Shown in pieces: positions 12,266-26,700 of a stretch of DNA of 64,000 nt. Numbering within the stretch: the first letter of the stretch is position 1; each line of letters opens with the position of its first letter. Below the pieces are notes generated by a model. That model was not told the origin of the DNA, made no database searches, and saw nothing but the letters and a program-made list of their open reading frames with translations. Both the position numbers and the translations under genes were made by a program. Where the stretch lies: positions 1,798,001 to 1,862,000 of the forward strand of contig NW_017386026.1 in NCBI RefSeq assembly GCF_000237925.1, given 5' to 3'. The DNA is from Schistosoma mansoni. Lineage: Eukaryota; Platyhelminthes; Trematoda; Strigeidida; Schistosomatidae.

Positions 12266-14650
12266 GTCATGAACTAGCTAATAAGTTGTTGTCGGCAAAT
12301 AATGTACGACGTGGAATTCTCTGGGACGACATTCGTAGAACATGTCCAAGCCACCGAAGTCGATGTCTCAAGATGGTGACACCAATTGGATTGTCGTCTC
12401 TGTGCCCAAACACACGATGCCCAACCTCTGCATTACTAACATGGTGTTACCACTGGCTGTCAGCAATCCTTCGGAGACAATGATGATCGAACACAGAGAG
12501 ACGTTTAACACTCTCAACTCGGAGAGGCCAGGTTTCACAAGCATAGAGCAAAACTGCTCTCATCGACGCGTTGTAAATCCGACCTTTTACAGCCAGACTA
12601 ACATCACGAAGGCGCCAAAGATGGCCCAGATTGGCATAAGCCGCTCTGGCTTTCATTACACGTGCATCAATCTCATCACCACCACCAGCACTTATATAGC
12701 TACCTAGATACACGAACTTCTCAACTACTTCAATCTGCTCACCATCCAGGGTGAGTACAGGATGAGAATCCTGCCACTCTTGTAGGAGTACTTTGCACTT
12801 GGAGGGTGCAAAGCACATGCCGTACCTGCGGACACTGATTGCCAACCGATTAAGTGCGGATTGCATGCCTTGGGCATTATCGCACAGTAAGACAATATCA
12901 TCCGCATACTCGAGGTCGAGAAGTCGTTCTCCAGGCAGCAGATCCACACCGCCATTACCTACATCCATCAGAGCTGTTTCCAGGATGTCATCGATGGCAA
13001 AGTTGAAGAGGAATGGTGAGATCGGGCAACCCTGCCTAACCCCACTGCTTGAATGGAACAAGGAAGAAAGGTGGTTGTATGCCCTCACTCTGCCTGAGGT
13101 GTTCGTATACAGGGCCTTTAAGATGTTAATAAACTTCTCAGGTACACCCTTCTTCCATAGACAATCCTAGAGAACAGTCCTGTCCAACGAATCGAAGGCA
13201 GCATTGATATCAAGAAACACTACGATTGTTGGCCTGTGATAAATATGACGGTGTTTTAACATTTGGCGGAGGTTGAAGATATGATCAATGCATCCTAGGT
13301 CAAAACGAAAACCAGCCTGCTCTTCGCGAGTCAATCTTTCTCGGGTTTTAAACAACCTATGAAGAATGACAGAAGCCAATAGTTTGGACGCAATTGGAAG
13401 TAGACTTATCCCCCGATAGTTGTTGCGGAAATGATGTGAACCCTTTCTAAAGATGGAGACAATTATCGATTCATTCCACGATGTTGAGACATTCTATTTG
13501 CCAGACCCAGGAATAAATAATCTGAACCTGGAGTTCGTTAGGTGGGTCAACAGCCACCGGCCATGGAGAGCAGGACAATCTTTAAAAAGAGCCTGAGATA
13601 GGACATCTGGGCCCAGTGATTTGTAGCGTTTCGACAGTTGGAGTTCCTCGCGGACTTCCGCCGCGCTAGGTGGTTCAGTCGTCACAGGCCATGGAGGGTA
13701 GGACAGCCTTATCGATTTTGCCGGAGCAGCAGGCCAGTTGAACTGCCATTCGAAGGACTCTTCCCATCGTCCAAGACGTCGATGGATGTTAGTGACTGGC
13801 ATCCCGTCATCCTCACAGATTGTTTCGCTTATACCAGACTTCTTGCTGCCAGTGGCTCGGATGCGTTGAAAGAGCTTCCGGCAGTTACCAGATGCAACTG
13901 CTGCATCCAACCCATTAGCACGCTACAGCCACCAGGCTTCTCGGTCCTTACGCAAGCTTTGCCCGATTTCACTACGTAACAGCCTTCGTTTATGGTCAAA
14001 CTCACGGTCACCCGGAGTAGACCGACGGGCTTCGATGAGTTGTAAGGAGCCTGAAGAAACCCAGTGCTTATAAGCGGAACGTTTCGCGAAGCCGCAGGCG
14101 AGTTTACTCGCCATTTTCATGGCGTCATGTAGTTGCAACCAATGCTCATTTATACTTTTCGGTGGGATGTTAGCTAGCCTAGAACCTAGCTCGGTTTGAT
14201 ACTTGCAACAGAAGCTGTAACCAGTCTACTGAAATCAATCCTTTTAGGACGATGTATTCGTTGGCCACTGAAAAGTAAGGTAAGATTGGTCCAAACAAGG
14301 GCATGATCAGAGTCCAGATAGGTACTCCAAAAGGAGCAGCAGTCTTTTACACAACCATGCCAGCGGTAGCTGATCGCGATGTGATCAATCTGAGTCCAGG
14401 CTTGAGATGCAGAGGAAGGACGCCAGGTGGCACATCGGCGATGACTGTTAGTGCTACCCAGAAACAGGTTGTGGTCTACACACAGTTGCAGTAGACGGTC
14501 CCGGTTATGTCCTGCGACCAACAAGTCCCCATCGGCCACCTAAACGACTCTCTTCTGTGCCTAGACGCCCGACCTGTGCATTCAAGTCTCCGGCTAGTAG
14601 TACAATATCTGTCGAACGCACTTTCTGAAGAAGAACAGTTGACTGGAGGT
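12266..14650 (-). mobile_element. RTE/SR2-like non-LTR retrotransposon, truncated and broken
   Basis: The minus strand encodes, with frameshifts, an apurinic-type endonuclease and a reverse transcriptase. The endonuclease appears as AGDLNAQVGRLGTEESRLGG near 14600 and TQIDHIAISYRWHGCVKDC with the catalytic-type SDHALV further on. RT motifs are VVFLDINAAFDSLDRTVL (13170-13230), SSGVRQGCPISPFLFN and LEYADDIVLLCDNAQG. The C-terminal part is HHCLRRIADSQW, followed after a stop by [20 protein letters not shown]. The 5' end is lost at the endonuclease and the 3' end stops near 12270. The closest type I recognise is the schistosome SR2 (RTE clade). Its C-terminal region is related to the remnants at 20078-20480 and 57740-58260. 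Confidence 0.85.
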
Positions 14651-15125
14651 AAAATCCATCCTTGACTAATCAAGAAATAATTTTCAAAATAGTATTTTTT
14701 TTTAGTCATTTTAATGAGGCTTCTACATGAAAATAATCTCTTGTATCACACTGAAATTAAGAATAGTTGACACATCCCAAGATGAACTTTGAATAATTTA
14801 TGAAACATCTCTACTTATCTATCACATTGACAAATGAAATAAATAAAATTAGTGACTAAACAAGATTATAAGAAAACATAAGGTAAATATTGTTTTTTTG
14901 AAGCGACCAAATGTTTATACCATGCAAAAGGATATTTGACTTGACATCACAACTCGGAAAAGTTAAGATTCAGACAAAGAATGATTGAAGTCGTTGAAAT
15001 ATCATTAAAATTTGAAAATCCTGTTAAGCATATAAGAAAGGTCAGGAAAATTCTGGATGCTACATGGTTCGAATCTGTGGCACAATAATCATACTTCATT
15101 AGTTAACATTTATATATAAGCTGAA
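14651..15125. other. 3' flank of CFAP157
   Basis: Non-coding and AT-rich. On the minus strand this would hold the CFAP157 3' UTR. An ATTAAA hexamer (minus strand, 14710-14715) is a weak candidate polyadenylation signal. Confidence 0.35.
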
Positions 15126-17675
15126 TTACATCTTAGCCAATTTGTATAAACTTGGTAGTATAGGTGATTTATGTTTATAAGTTGATTGTATATTAAATCT
15201 GTACAATTCATCATAATCTTCCTTTGGTGCTAGAATTGTTGAATTAATCAGTGGAAGTTGTAAAATTCCACGACTACTTCTTACAAAATATGTTTTGTTT
15301 AAACTTCTTTTTTTGCATAAATTTGATGGTTGTTTATGACTTGCGAATAATGAATCCGTTTGCACAGCTATTGAATGTAAAACTGGTGTATTAGTACGTC
15401 TTACTGATTGACGTGAACATTTTGATAATTCTTTAATTAAATTAGTAGAAATATTTTGCTTTGCATCGTCTATTGGTTTTAAACCAAATTTCAATGCTAA
15501 TGGAAAGTCCGACGTTGAATCACTGAATAAACAAATAATCAGTTTTGAAAAATAGTTTAAATAATTGACCTCTTCGCACAAATAGGCACAAAATAATTTT
15601 AAGTGTATAAAATAGTGATAGCTAACTTGGTGCCACAAAAACAAAGTGAAGTATTCAAACTTCACTTAATATAACTCATCTACCAAGTAAAGGTTTATAT
15701 CGTTGACTTTGAGCCTCTTTTTTATATGAAAGCTAGTCAAAACGAGGTGAACCAGATTGGTGGTTAAAGCCTAGGTCCTTTTAACCAAAACACCATGACT
15801 AGTCCGGATTCACCAATTTAACGAAGTTATCCTTTATTACCTCAAGTTAAACAGCTAGCTGACAGAAAGCTGTTCCTTAATCTTTGATGATTATCTCAAG
15901 ATAAATCAAAACCACTTACTTGAGCACAAATCTTTATTATTTATGTGTTTTTGTTGAACCAATACATGCTTGACTGATAAACATAATCTTATTGGCCGTA
16001 CAGCTTGTCGTTAATTAGTTTGAAAACAACAGTCATACACTCCAACTTGGAGTCGTGAACTTTACACCATTGTATGAGGACAACATTGTGCATGTTTTAT
16101 TTGCCAAGTTAAAATTTTTACACTCAAATATTAGAACCCAATGATGTAAAGGCTAAGTATCCAATTGAATAATTGCAGGCGTTTGATTTTGAGGCATATC
16201 TACTGAGTACAAGGGTTTTTTCATCCAATAATCATCACAGACCTCAAGTAACAAGAAAATGTTCATCAATATGGGTTTGTGGAGGTTATTAAACTTAATT
16301 AATATCACGGATTGATCCAAGTTAGATAGCAGTTGGAAACCTGGAAGGCCGTTTAGTCCTAATATAGGACTCTTCAGCAGTGCGCATCCGTGACTACTAA
16401 AGGAGCTACTGAACTCAAGAACTCCACGTGAACACAACCTCTAGAGCACTGAACCGGCATTCATTGGTATGCAAGTCTAGCTTTAATTGACCTGCTAACA
16501 TTTTGTGCTCGTATGTGCAACCGAATGATGAGTACTTATATATGCACAATTAATGACGCGGTACTCTTGAATGAACGAAAATCAGAAGAATGAACAAATA
16601 ATTAGAAAATACCATTTTTGGTCAATCTGACACACTGATAACCAAAGGATCAAACACAGAAATAAACCACTTAATGCAGTTTGAAACAAATGATTAAAGA
16701 ATACAAGGTTATTTGAGCACTAATTACTAGCCTGTGAGATTAAGAAATTATATGGTTCGTTCATGTCTAACATGTTAACAACGAATTTCCTTATTGGCTT
16801 ATTCCGTAACATGATTTTGTCACTATCCCTTAGTTGAGAATGGTTGCAATAATAAATTATTAATCGCTTCAGATATCTCTTTCATCGCTGATTACGAAAT
16901 TATGTTTTTTCCAAATCTACCTAAAGCCTATAGTACTTGACTGATTATCAGAATTTGCTGATCATTTTTTAGTATTTGTATCAACATCAACGAGAAAATA
17001 GAAACTCTTAAAAATCAAATTCATAGTCAATTACGCTAGTGGCTGTCTAGACTTAGTAGGTCACTGGATAGTGTGGGTTTGTGCTTGGTGTGAAAAAAGC
17101 ATTGTGTTTGAGTTTCAATGAATATCAATACTGAGATGCTGGTTTTGCAGTTGATGAGTCCCAAATGGGACAAAACATGCGTCCTGGGCTCCACTGTTAA
17201 CTAATCTCTAAGTTAGATAAAAAATTTCACGTATTATTCCTGAACACTTTACACGCCAAAACTACTAAATCAAAAACTTACCGATCATTTCCACATGAAT
17301 CCAACAATGATCCACTAGATTCATTGTTATTCGATGAAAATTTCCTAGTCTGGTTGTCACTTTTAGCCAATGAAGAACTGGAAAATGTATGCAGAGAATT
17401 ACTAAACATAACCTTATTACCACACGATGACTGCTTTATTGATGATGAAGGTATACTTCTAGTTATTTGATTTAATCGAAAGTCTCCAATTTGATATGGA
17501 GTAATACGTGAAATAAGCTGATCACATGTATAAATTAAGATAAAGAATGCAGTCAATAAATGATCATGACGTTGAATGCGTTCACTTAAATTCAGTTTCA
17601 TAGCATTTTCCGGTTCTAACATCTGTTTAAGGAAATTATGTACAGAAAAACAACACTAAACATAGAAACTAGAAG

Positions 17676-17724
<49 letters not shown>

Positions 17725-20700
17725 CAGATCAACATGAATAAGATAAAGTAAGCTTACTTCATAGGCTTCCTGTAACGCAGTTTTGCAATCATACACTAGT
17801 TGACACAGACTTTTTCTAGCTTTAATCAATTGTTTCAAACGATACAGTTCTTTATTCTTCAAATCCATGTATTCTTCACATTGACATAATGTATGCTCGT
17901 ACTTAGATCTTTTAAAAAGATATAAAATAATATACTTGTTAAATTAAATAATTTACTGATTAATTTTTTAGAGAATTTCTATAGTTTAAGAATACGAATC
18001 TATCATTCAAAGTACAAATAAATACTGATGGAATTGAAGTAGTAAAGCAACCTAGTAAAATAATCTATCACCATACTATTACCATACATTTTGACAAACG
18101 TAAAGATTTCAGAAGGGGGTTTTGTGGAGATTTTAGTAATTTTTTATGCAGTTGAGATCATGAGTCAAGACCATCATGGAAAACCTAGAAGTACTGGACG
18201 GCCGTCTCGTCCTATTGTGAGACTCCTTAGCAGTGCGCATCCACGATCCCGCCTCGCGAGATTCAAACCCAGGACCTATCAGTCTCGCGAGCGAGCACTT
18301 AACCGATAAACCACTGAGCCGTCATCCAACGGTGTTAATGTCTAACTTCAACCGATCCACGAAATTAAGCAACCGCGCGCGAGACTGATAGGTCCTGTGT
18401 TCGAATCTCGAGAGGCCGGACCAGTGATGCGCACTGTTGAGTGTATACTATTTGTCTTTAATTGTCACACTTATTTATAAATGATACGTCTTACTGATTG
18501 AACGCTATATTCGGATCCTAAGCTAGTCTTGTACCCCCAAGCTAGAACTATACAGCGACTTGAAGACGAGAGAAAAGGCACAAAATATGCGGAAAGCACT
18601 TTACTCCAAAGGTTCATTTATGTACAGAAAATATAGGGATTTTATAGTAATTTCAGAGTCCTTGGGTTTTACTGAAAATTCTAGAATACTACTAAACATA
18701 GTAGCAGTGTAGTAATCAACCAATCAGAATCTCTACATGTGACTTTTCACTTTCGCAATATTTCTATCAATCTTCTAATCAAACGCTGATTGGATAAAAT
18801 GCTTCTTAATGTTTCCTGAGCTTGTCATGTCGATTGCGAGAAATTTGCAGGATCATCCCAACAATATATTATATAAGGAGTGATTATTTGATTAATTATC
18901 CCATTAGCATTCGATAAAAACTTATTCTATAATGCATATAATTAATTAATATCAACTTTCCTTATGAAAAAAATAAACATATCGGGAACTTAAATGATAA
19001 AACTGAAAGAAAGTGAAACATCGATAGTCATTGTATTTGTTTACACTTTTTTTACAAACACCCGATAGTATTTAAATTTTAAATCAACTATCCTAAAAAA
19101 TTGTAAATTCTCCCAGTTATTACAAAGATTACCATTCAAACAGTAAACAGAGAAATCACTGTTAAGTGCCTAAAACTGATAAAGTGGTCACATATACATA
19201 GGGAGGAGCAATCGTGATCTGAAAATTAGGGTGGGTGAACATGTACCAAAATGGTTGCAAAAACAAATAGAATCAAATGATTTAATAAGAGTAGAGGATA
19301 AACATCCATCATCCTCTATTGTTAAACAGGTCGTAAGATTGATCTTAACGTTGTAAATTGCAAATCAACTCGGACTGTTAACCACTTTGAATGTGGTTTG
19401 AGTCAAGAACTGAAATCAATCGTAATCAAAAAGGAAAACTAGTATTACGTTTTTCAGTAGTGTTCACAAGATCAAACTCTAAACCTTCAGGTCTACCCAC
19501 AAACAAGATGACACTTAGACTATAGTGTTTGGGATCCCAAACTTTAGACAGTAGCTGTTAATTCTATGAAATTTCGAACTAGGAAAAATATAATTGTAAA
19601 ATGCTCTTTGATTCTGAGTAATTATTCTGTTCATTTCCTTTAGTGACTGACTAGTTTTATTAAACCACCTGTCTCAATAGTTCCTAAACAAGTAGCATCC
19701 AAGAAAACTCTCATTTCTGAACAACCATAATATGACTATATTTCTTCACGGGCAGCAAAACTGATCGTAATACAAAATTAAAATCAAATATATCTGTTAA
19801 ACTTCATTTTCTTATTTCACTTTTAGTAACAACGTTGCTTTTTATTTTGTCTAACTTATGCTATCTTTTTTTAAGTGGATAATTCTTTATAGTTCGTTAA
19901 ACGATATTAGCACAGAGATGCAGTTGTCGATTCAAATCCATAGTGGTAGAAGTAGTAAGAGTATAAGCATTACGTGAAAGACTAGGTTTTGAAGATTCTA
20001 CTGAAGGAGTATAATCCAGTGAAATAAATTTGGAAAGAGAAAAAGATAGAGACATGAAGAATTCAGAAGATTAGAATTTGGTAGAACACAAAGAGTGGAT
20101 GCACCTTCGTCATTGCAAACGATTTTCAGCCATGTCATTCAAGGTCTCTAACCATCGATTGCTATCATCTCGCGAATCCCAACTAGGTAGTCTACACCTA
20201 CCGACACGACTCAGTCCACTTGTCAGTGACTCCATGGATTTGTTCCACGTTTTGGTCTGGCCGCCCCTAGCTTTCTTCCAACCTACTCCTACACCATGAA
20301 ACATTGCACGTCGGGGCAGTCGGTGGTTGGGAATACGTAACACGTGTCCCAGCCATCTCAACTGATGAAGTTTCACTACTTCATCAATCGATTTGCCATC
20401 CTTACCTAATACCCGTTTCCTAACAAGTGCATTACTTACTCGGTGGTCCCAGGATATACGAGCAATGCTTCGAAGACACCTATGAAGCGGCCCGGATAGT
20501 TCAGTGGTAACGTCTCTGACTGTGAAGCTGGGTGACACGGGGTCCAATCCGTCACGGAGCACCAGTTCCTTCAAGATTACAGACACATCTTGCTGACGAG
20601 TGCCAAGTAGCACGTAAACCGGGTCAAGGTTTTCCTGTTGACCACCTTCAACCATCATAAAACAATAAAATTGATCATCTAATAAATGTGTGATTTAAAG

Positions 20701-23700
20701 CTAGTCGTATAATGTGGATGATTTTGTGTAAAAAAAAAGAAAAACTTTCGCTGTATCAACAAAGAAAATACTGAAAAAGAAAAATAATCAATTGAAGCAT
20801 AGTTACAATGGTAACCTTAATGTTTGTAAATCATCATTCAGTTGAGCTTCTTTCGTACTGATATATTTTATTTGTTCATCAAATAAATTATTGTTCATTG
20901 AGTCGATAAGTTTATCAGTTGTAAATGATTTCATCATTGAAGATAATCTTTGTTCTTTTTCTAAACAATTGGATATTGAATCTTTCAAAGACTTTAGAAA
21001 AAAAGTAAAAGAGATGGAAGAAACTTTTAAAAAAAAACTATTGAATTATTTTAAATATATTTTAGAAGAATTAGTTGCTAATTTAAGTTTGAGTGTACAT
21101 TTGAAAAAAATATGTAAAGCTATTAGATATTACGTTATATGAAGCTAGCTATCGTGAATTGATAATGAAAACGGTATATTTATCATGTCCGAAAGAGCAG
21201 AACATTGAACTTTTTATTTTTTTCTCAAAGAAAAACTAACTTGTGTCAAGTTAACACAAGTGTAAATAGCGAAATGAGCAAATCAGTTTAAAGTTTATTA
21301 ATTTATTTAAACACATAAATATTGGTACAAATGGGCACCAGATATATATGCCCCACACAAATCTCATTTGATTTGTGTGAGGGCTGTGATACTGCCCAGG
21401 TGCTCAAACCGAAGCAGGTGGTTTTCTTAGGGGGCCGCACCCGTAACCTTTGACCTAAAGGTCTGATCCACAAGGCAGTGGAGCATCGTAAGGAGATAAA
21501 GTCCTATGGTAGCCAGTGAACAACAATTGATTCATACGCCATTCGTTCCTTCAGGATACTGGAGCCCATGTGCACCATTGGTTTGGAATCAGGGTTTTCC
21601 AACTCGTCTAGGTGAACTCGCCATGTCCACCAACCCGGTTAAAGCTTCGGACATTCGCTTTTCGTCCTCTCAATTTCGTATGCATATAAACAATTAATAT
21701 ATACGAAAAGGGATGTGTTAAAAAATTTTTAATGGAACATCGTCTTGTTCCTATCAACTGCTGTAATATGGGGACGTAAATAGGTTTCACTTAGAATGAT
21801 CTCTAAAGATAGCTCCTAGATGTTTTTCCTTTGTATATGTTTACATATGTCTAATATTCACCTACAGTTAGTATACTTTGATAATCTCCATTAATCTATT
21901 TAGAACCGAATAAGATTATCCAGAAGAAACTAATAGAGCAGAAAATCGAACAAAACCGACCAGTTATTTCATGCACACGTTCTCGTCCGAAAAACATACT
22001 ACAAAACACTGTTATCTACTTCGTATATTATTGATATTTACTTCCTCACGTAAAGTTAGAAATTCAAACCAATGTCTCAAAGTGACTAACATACAAGTGC
22101 CTCAACTATAGACTTTTACTTTCACCACAATAAACAGACGTTTCACCGGTTAAAAACTGATATTTTACTTACTTTGAGATGATTTAACCAGTTCTTACGC
22201 ATTTCATCTCTAACTTCTTGTAATACGTTTATATCATGCTTTAATTGTCTTGTAGCTTGTTTATAGGATTTATTTTTACCCATGATATGGGATATTCTGT
22301 TGCTTAGATTTGCCAACTTGTCATTAAGTTTATAATTGTATTCTAATGTTCGACGTTCTGTTTTATTAATTCGTTTCTCTGTGCCAATTCGAAATTCGCT
22401 AGCCAAATGTGAAACTCTGCTTAACATCTCTTTGAATAATCTGTAATTTGCATATTGTTTTTAACACAATAATATTTCAATATTAACAACAAACCAAATG
22501 TTTGACAAGCTTTTATTTAATCTTAACTATGTTTTACTATAAATAAAATGACAAGAGACTGATATGGTTTTGGATAGTGTTAAGTGTGTGTGTGGTCACA
22601 CATACACAGAGAGGAGCAATCGTGATCTGAAAATGACAAGAGCTTAAACTAGTTTTTTTTGGAAAATCTCTATAACACGTAAATGAGGTCTAATCTACGC
22701 GAAAAAATCCTAAGCATAGTTGAATGGAAATTAAATTTTATAAAACTGATGTAATCCAGTTTCTTCATCCTTGTTAGATAAGTTGATTGTAAAGAAATAT
22801 TCAAAATCATAATACAATTTGCAGGTCGGTGTTGAAGCGACATGAAATAAACCTCATTATGGTCAGCAAATCGAAGTTGTGGAGAATGGTTCGATTTGTA
22901 GTTGGCTGAGCCAACTAATAAAGTCTCTGATAGTTAATTTGAAATGAGATTAGACCATAACTACATGTAGTTTACCTAAATGAAACTTGTTATGTGATTA
23001 TAGTTAATATTTTTGACCACTACAATGTTTTCTCAATCACCGTAATATTACAGACACAGATACGTAATTGTTTGGTAAATCTTATTGTTGGCTGCTCTTC
23101 AAATTCCCGCTATGTTATTATAGTTACTCGATATTAGTGTATTATCATTCCGTTCATCTAACGTTTGATTTTTTGACTAATTCTTTCCTCTTCTAACGCA
23201 AGGTGTAATAACTCGGACTAACGAAATTTTTCAAAACAATTTATTAATGCCCTCTATCTACTCATCATTACATTTCAATAAATGAATCATCAGGTAATAG
23301 AAGTAAAAACACAAAAATAACATTCAGGAGTTTGAACATGATTCTAATGAATGACTTTTTAAAGACTACTATCATCCAATACGTCCATCAATTATCCAGT
23401 TTTATATTTGTCATTTATCGTAAGCAGATAAAAGAAATAAATGAGATTGAAAAATAAATTCAAGTTAACCTGAGTTCTTAAATTCCCTAACTTTTACTTC
23501 AATTTCATTGCGATTAAATAACTTTGAAAAACTTATTTTATATAAAAAAACTTTTTGGAGATTACTTTAACAAATTTATTATCTTACCTGGACTTGGTGT
23601 AAAAACAATTATTTACTATTTTTATCACTGATTTTGCATTTGGAAATGTTCTCTTCTCACAACCACTTCTTATATCCTCATATTTTAGCTACGATTCTTT

Positions 23701-26700
23701 GAAGTAAGTTCATCTGATCTCTCTAATATTTGTAATTACTGTGACAAAAACAGTTTAGTTATTTTACTCTATCGGCCGACAAACTATTAACAATTTTTTT
23801 CATTTGAGTGAATCTTACAGAAGTTGTGCAACCACCTATCGTCATTATTCGCACCACTAGTTCGTCTTAACATCTTTTGCATCATAGCGTTTTTCTCACT
23901 GACCATATTTGCCAGGCAATTATTAAGCCCTAAAATTTCATATATGGACGATTTCATAGCCTGATGACAAATCCACTGAAAGAATATCCCAATGATAATA
24001 ATACGTTGATGAAGTTTCTAATGACCACATAAGCTGAATAGCCCTTGGTTATATCAAGACTAGAATATCTAATTAAGAAAATATTTTGATGAAAAGAAGT
24101 TGGTTCCATATTTCAAATATGCTTGAAATTCGAACATAACAATGCGTGACTGGATGGAAATCTAAACCGTGTTACGGCTCTAGCTTAGAGTTCTATTACA
24201 ACTCTTATACACAGATCTCAATGTGTTAAGTGGTTGATGGTTTTTTTGCGGTTGGAATTTGTAAGCAAACTTTATATTTTGTCTGATCAAAATTGTTGTG
24301 TAATTATTCGAAAGAGAACTCCGCCTGTAGCCCCTCCCGGGTCTACTGCCGGTCCCAAGCCCAGATAAAAGAGGAAGGTTGGGTGTGGGGTTAGCAACCC
24401 CATCCCGTAGAAAACTAACTCGCTAAAAAACGCTAACCAGGAAAAATAATCCAAACCACTTAAACTCTGCCCTGGGAGTTGAAGGAAGAATTATGACGCC
24501 TCATGATGAAATCCGATATTCTGCGGAATTCACGAGGCCAATGCCCCCTTTAACAACCAGAGCAACAATTTTGATAGGTACACGGAACGTCTGAACAATG
24601 TGGGAAACCGGGAGAGTTTCCCGAATTGCTGCAGAAATGAGGAATTACAGCCTGGAGGTGCTTGGGATCAGTGAAACATATTGAACGCAGGTCGGACAAC
24701 AACGACTAACTTTAGGAGAGCTTCTGTTATACTCCGGCCATGAAGAAGAAAATGCTCCACACGCACAAGGAGTTGCATTGTTGCTATTCAAACAAGCGCA
24801 AAATGCACTTATAGGATGGGAACCTCATAGACCAAGGATCATCAAAGCCTCCTTCAAAACAAAGAGAGAGGGCATTACAATGAACGTCATCCAATCGTAT
24901 AAGCCTACCAACGACTACAGTGAAGACATTAAAGATCGATTTTACGATAAGCTGCAGTCAATCATCCAGAAGTGTCCAACAAAGGACCTGACCATTCTGA
25001 TGGGAGATTTAAATGCCAAGGTTAGAATGGACAACACTGGATACGAAGACTTCATGGGACGACATGGACTGGGAGAGAGGAACGAAAATGGTGAGAGATT
25101 TGCAAACCTATGTGCCTTCAATAAACTGGTCATAGGCGGCACTATATTCCCACACAAACGCATATTCAAAGCCACATGGACTTCACCGGATCACACTACA
25201 CAGAATCAAACCGACCATATCTGCATCAACAAAAGGTTCAGGAGGACGATGAAGGATGTGAGAACCAGGAGAGGAGTTGATATAGCATCAGATCATCACT
25301 TGCTGGTCGCCAAGATGAAACTAAAACTCAAGAAGCACTGGACAACGGCGCGGACATCACAAAAGTTTAACACGGCCTTTCTTCGAGATGCTGACAAACT
25401 CAACAAATTCAACATAGCCCTCAGCAACAGGTTCCAGGCCTTTCATGATCTACTCAATGGAGAGGGAACTACCATGGAGAAAGGCATCAAGGAGGCAATC
25501 ATTTCAACATGTCAGGAGGTTCTGGGCCACAAGAAGCACCACCACAAGGAATGGATCACTGTTGGTACACTGGATAAGATTGAAGAAAGGAGGAACAAGA
25601 AGCAGCAATCAATATCAGCCGAACAAGAGCAGAAAAAGCCAAGGCACAAGCTGAATACACAGAAGCAAACAAGCAAGTGAAGAGGAGCATCAGAACCGAC
25701 AAACGTAAATATGTGGAAGATTTAGCAATGACAGCGGAAAAGACTGCAAGAGAAGGAAACATGAGACAATTGTATGATACAGCAAAGAAACTTGCTGGAA
25801 ATTACCGTAAGCCAGAAAGACCAGTGAAAAGTAAGGAATGTAAGGTAATCACCAACATTGAAGAACAATGAAACAGGTGGGTAGAACACTTCAAAGAACT
25901 TTTGAATCGACCAGCCCCACTAAATCCACCTAACATAGAAGCAGCACCCACAGACCTCCCAATCGATATTGGCCCACCAACAATTGAGGAGATCAGCATG
26001 GCCATTAGACAAATCAAGAGCAGCAAAGCAGCGGGACCAGACAACATCCTGGCAGAGGCACTGAAAGCAGATGTGGCAGCAACTGCAAAGATACTCCACA
26101 TTCTCTTCAGTAAGATTTGGGATGAAGAACAAGTACCAACAGACTGGAAAGAAGAACTTCTGATCAAAATACCAAAAAGGCGATCTCAGCAAGTGCGATT
26201 ACTACAGGGGCATCACTCTTCTCTCAATACCAGGAAAATTCTTCAACAGAGTATTGTTAAACAGGATGAAGGATTCCGTAGACGCCCAACTTCGAGATCA
26301 ACAAGCTGGATTTCGTAAAGATCGATCGTGTACAGACCAAATCTCAACCCTACGTATCATTGTGGAACAATCAATCGAATGGAATTCACCACTCTACACC
26401 AACTTCATTGACTACGAGAAAGTATTTGATAGCGTGGACAGGACAACACTATGGAGGCTTCTCCGACACTACGGCGTGCCTGGGAAGATAGTAAATATCA
26501 TACGGAACTCCCATGATGGATGAAACTGCCAAATCGTCCATGAGGGACATCTAACCGACTCATTCTAGGTAAAGACCGGTGTCAGACAAGGTTGCTTACT
26601 TTCACCTCCTCTCTCCTGGTGATCGACTGGATCATGAAAATGTCAACACCTGGAGGGAAGCACGGGATACAGTGGACAGCTAGGATGCAGCTGGACGATC

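Noticed and set aside
12793-13170. Plus-strand ORF of 125 codons
   Set aside because: Antisense shadow of the SR2-like reverse transcriptase frame.
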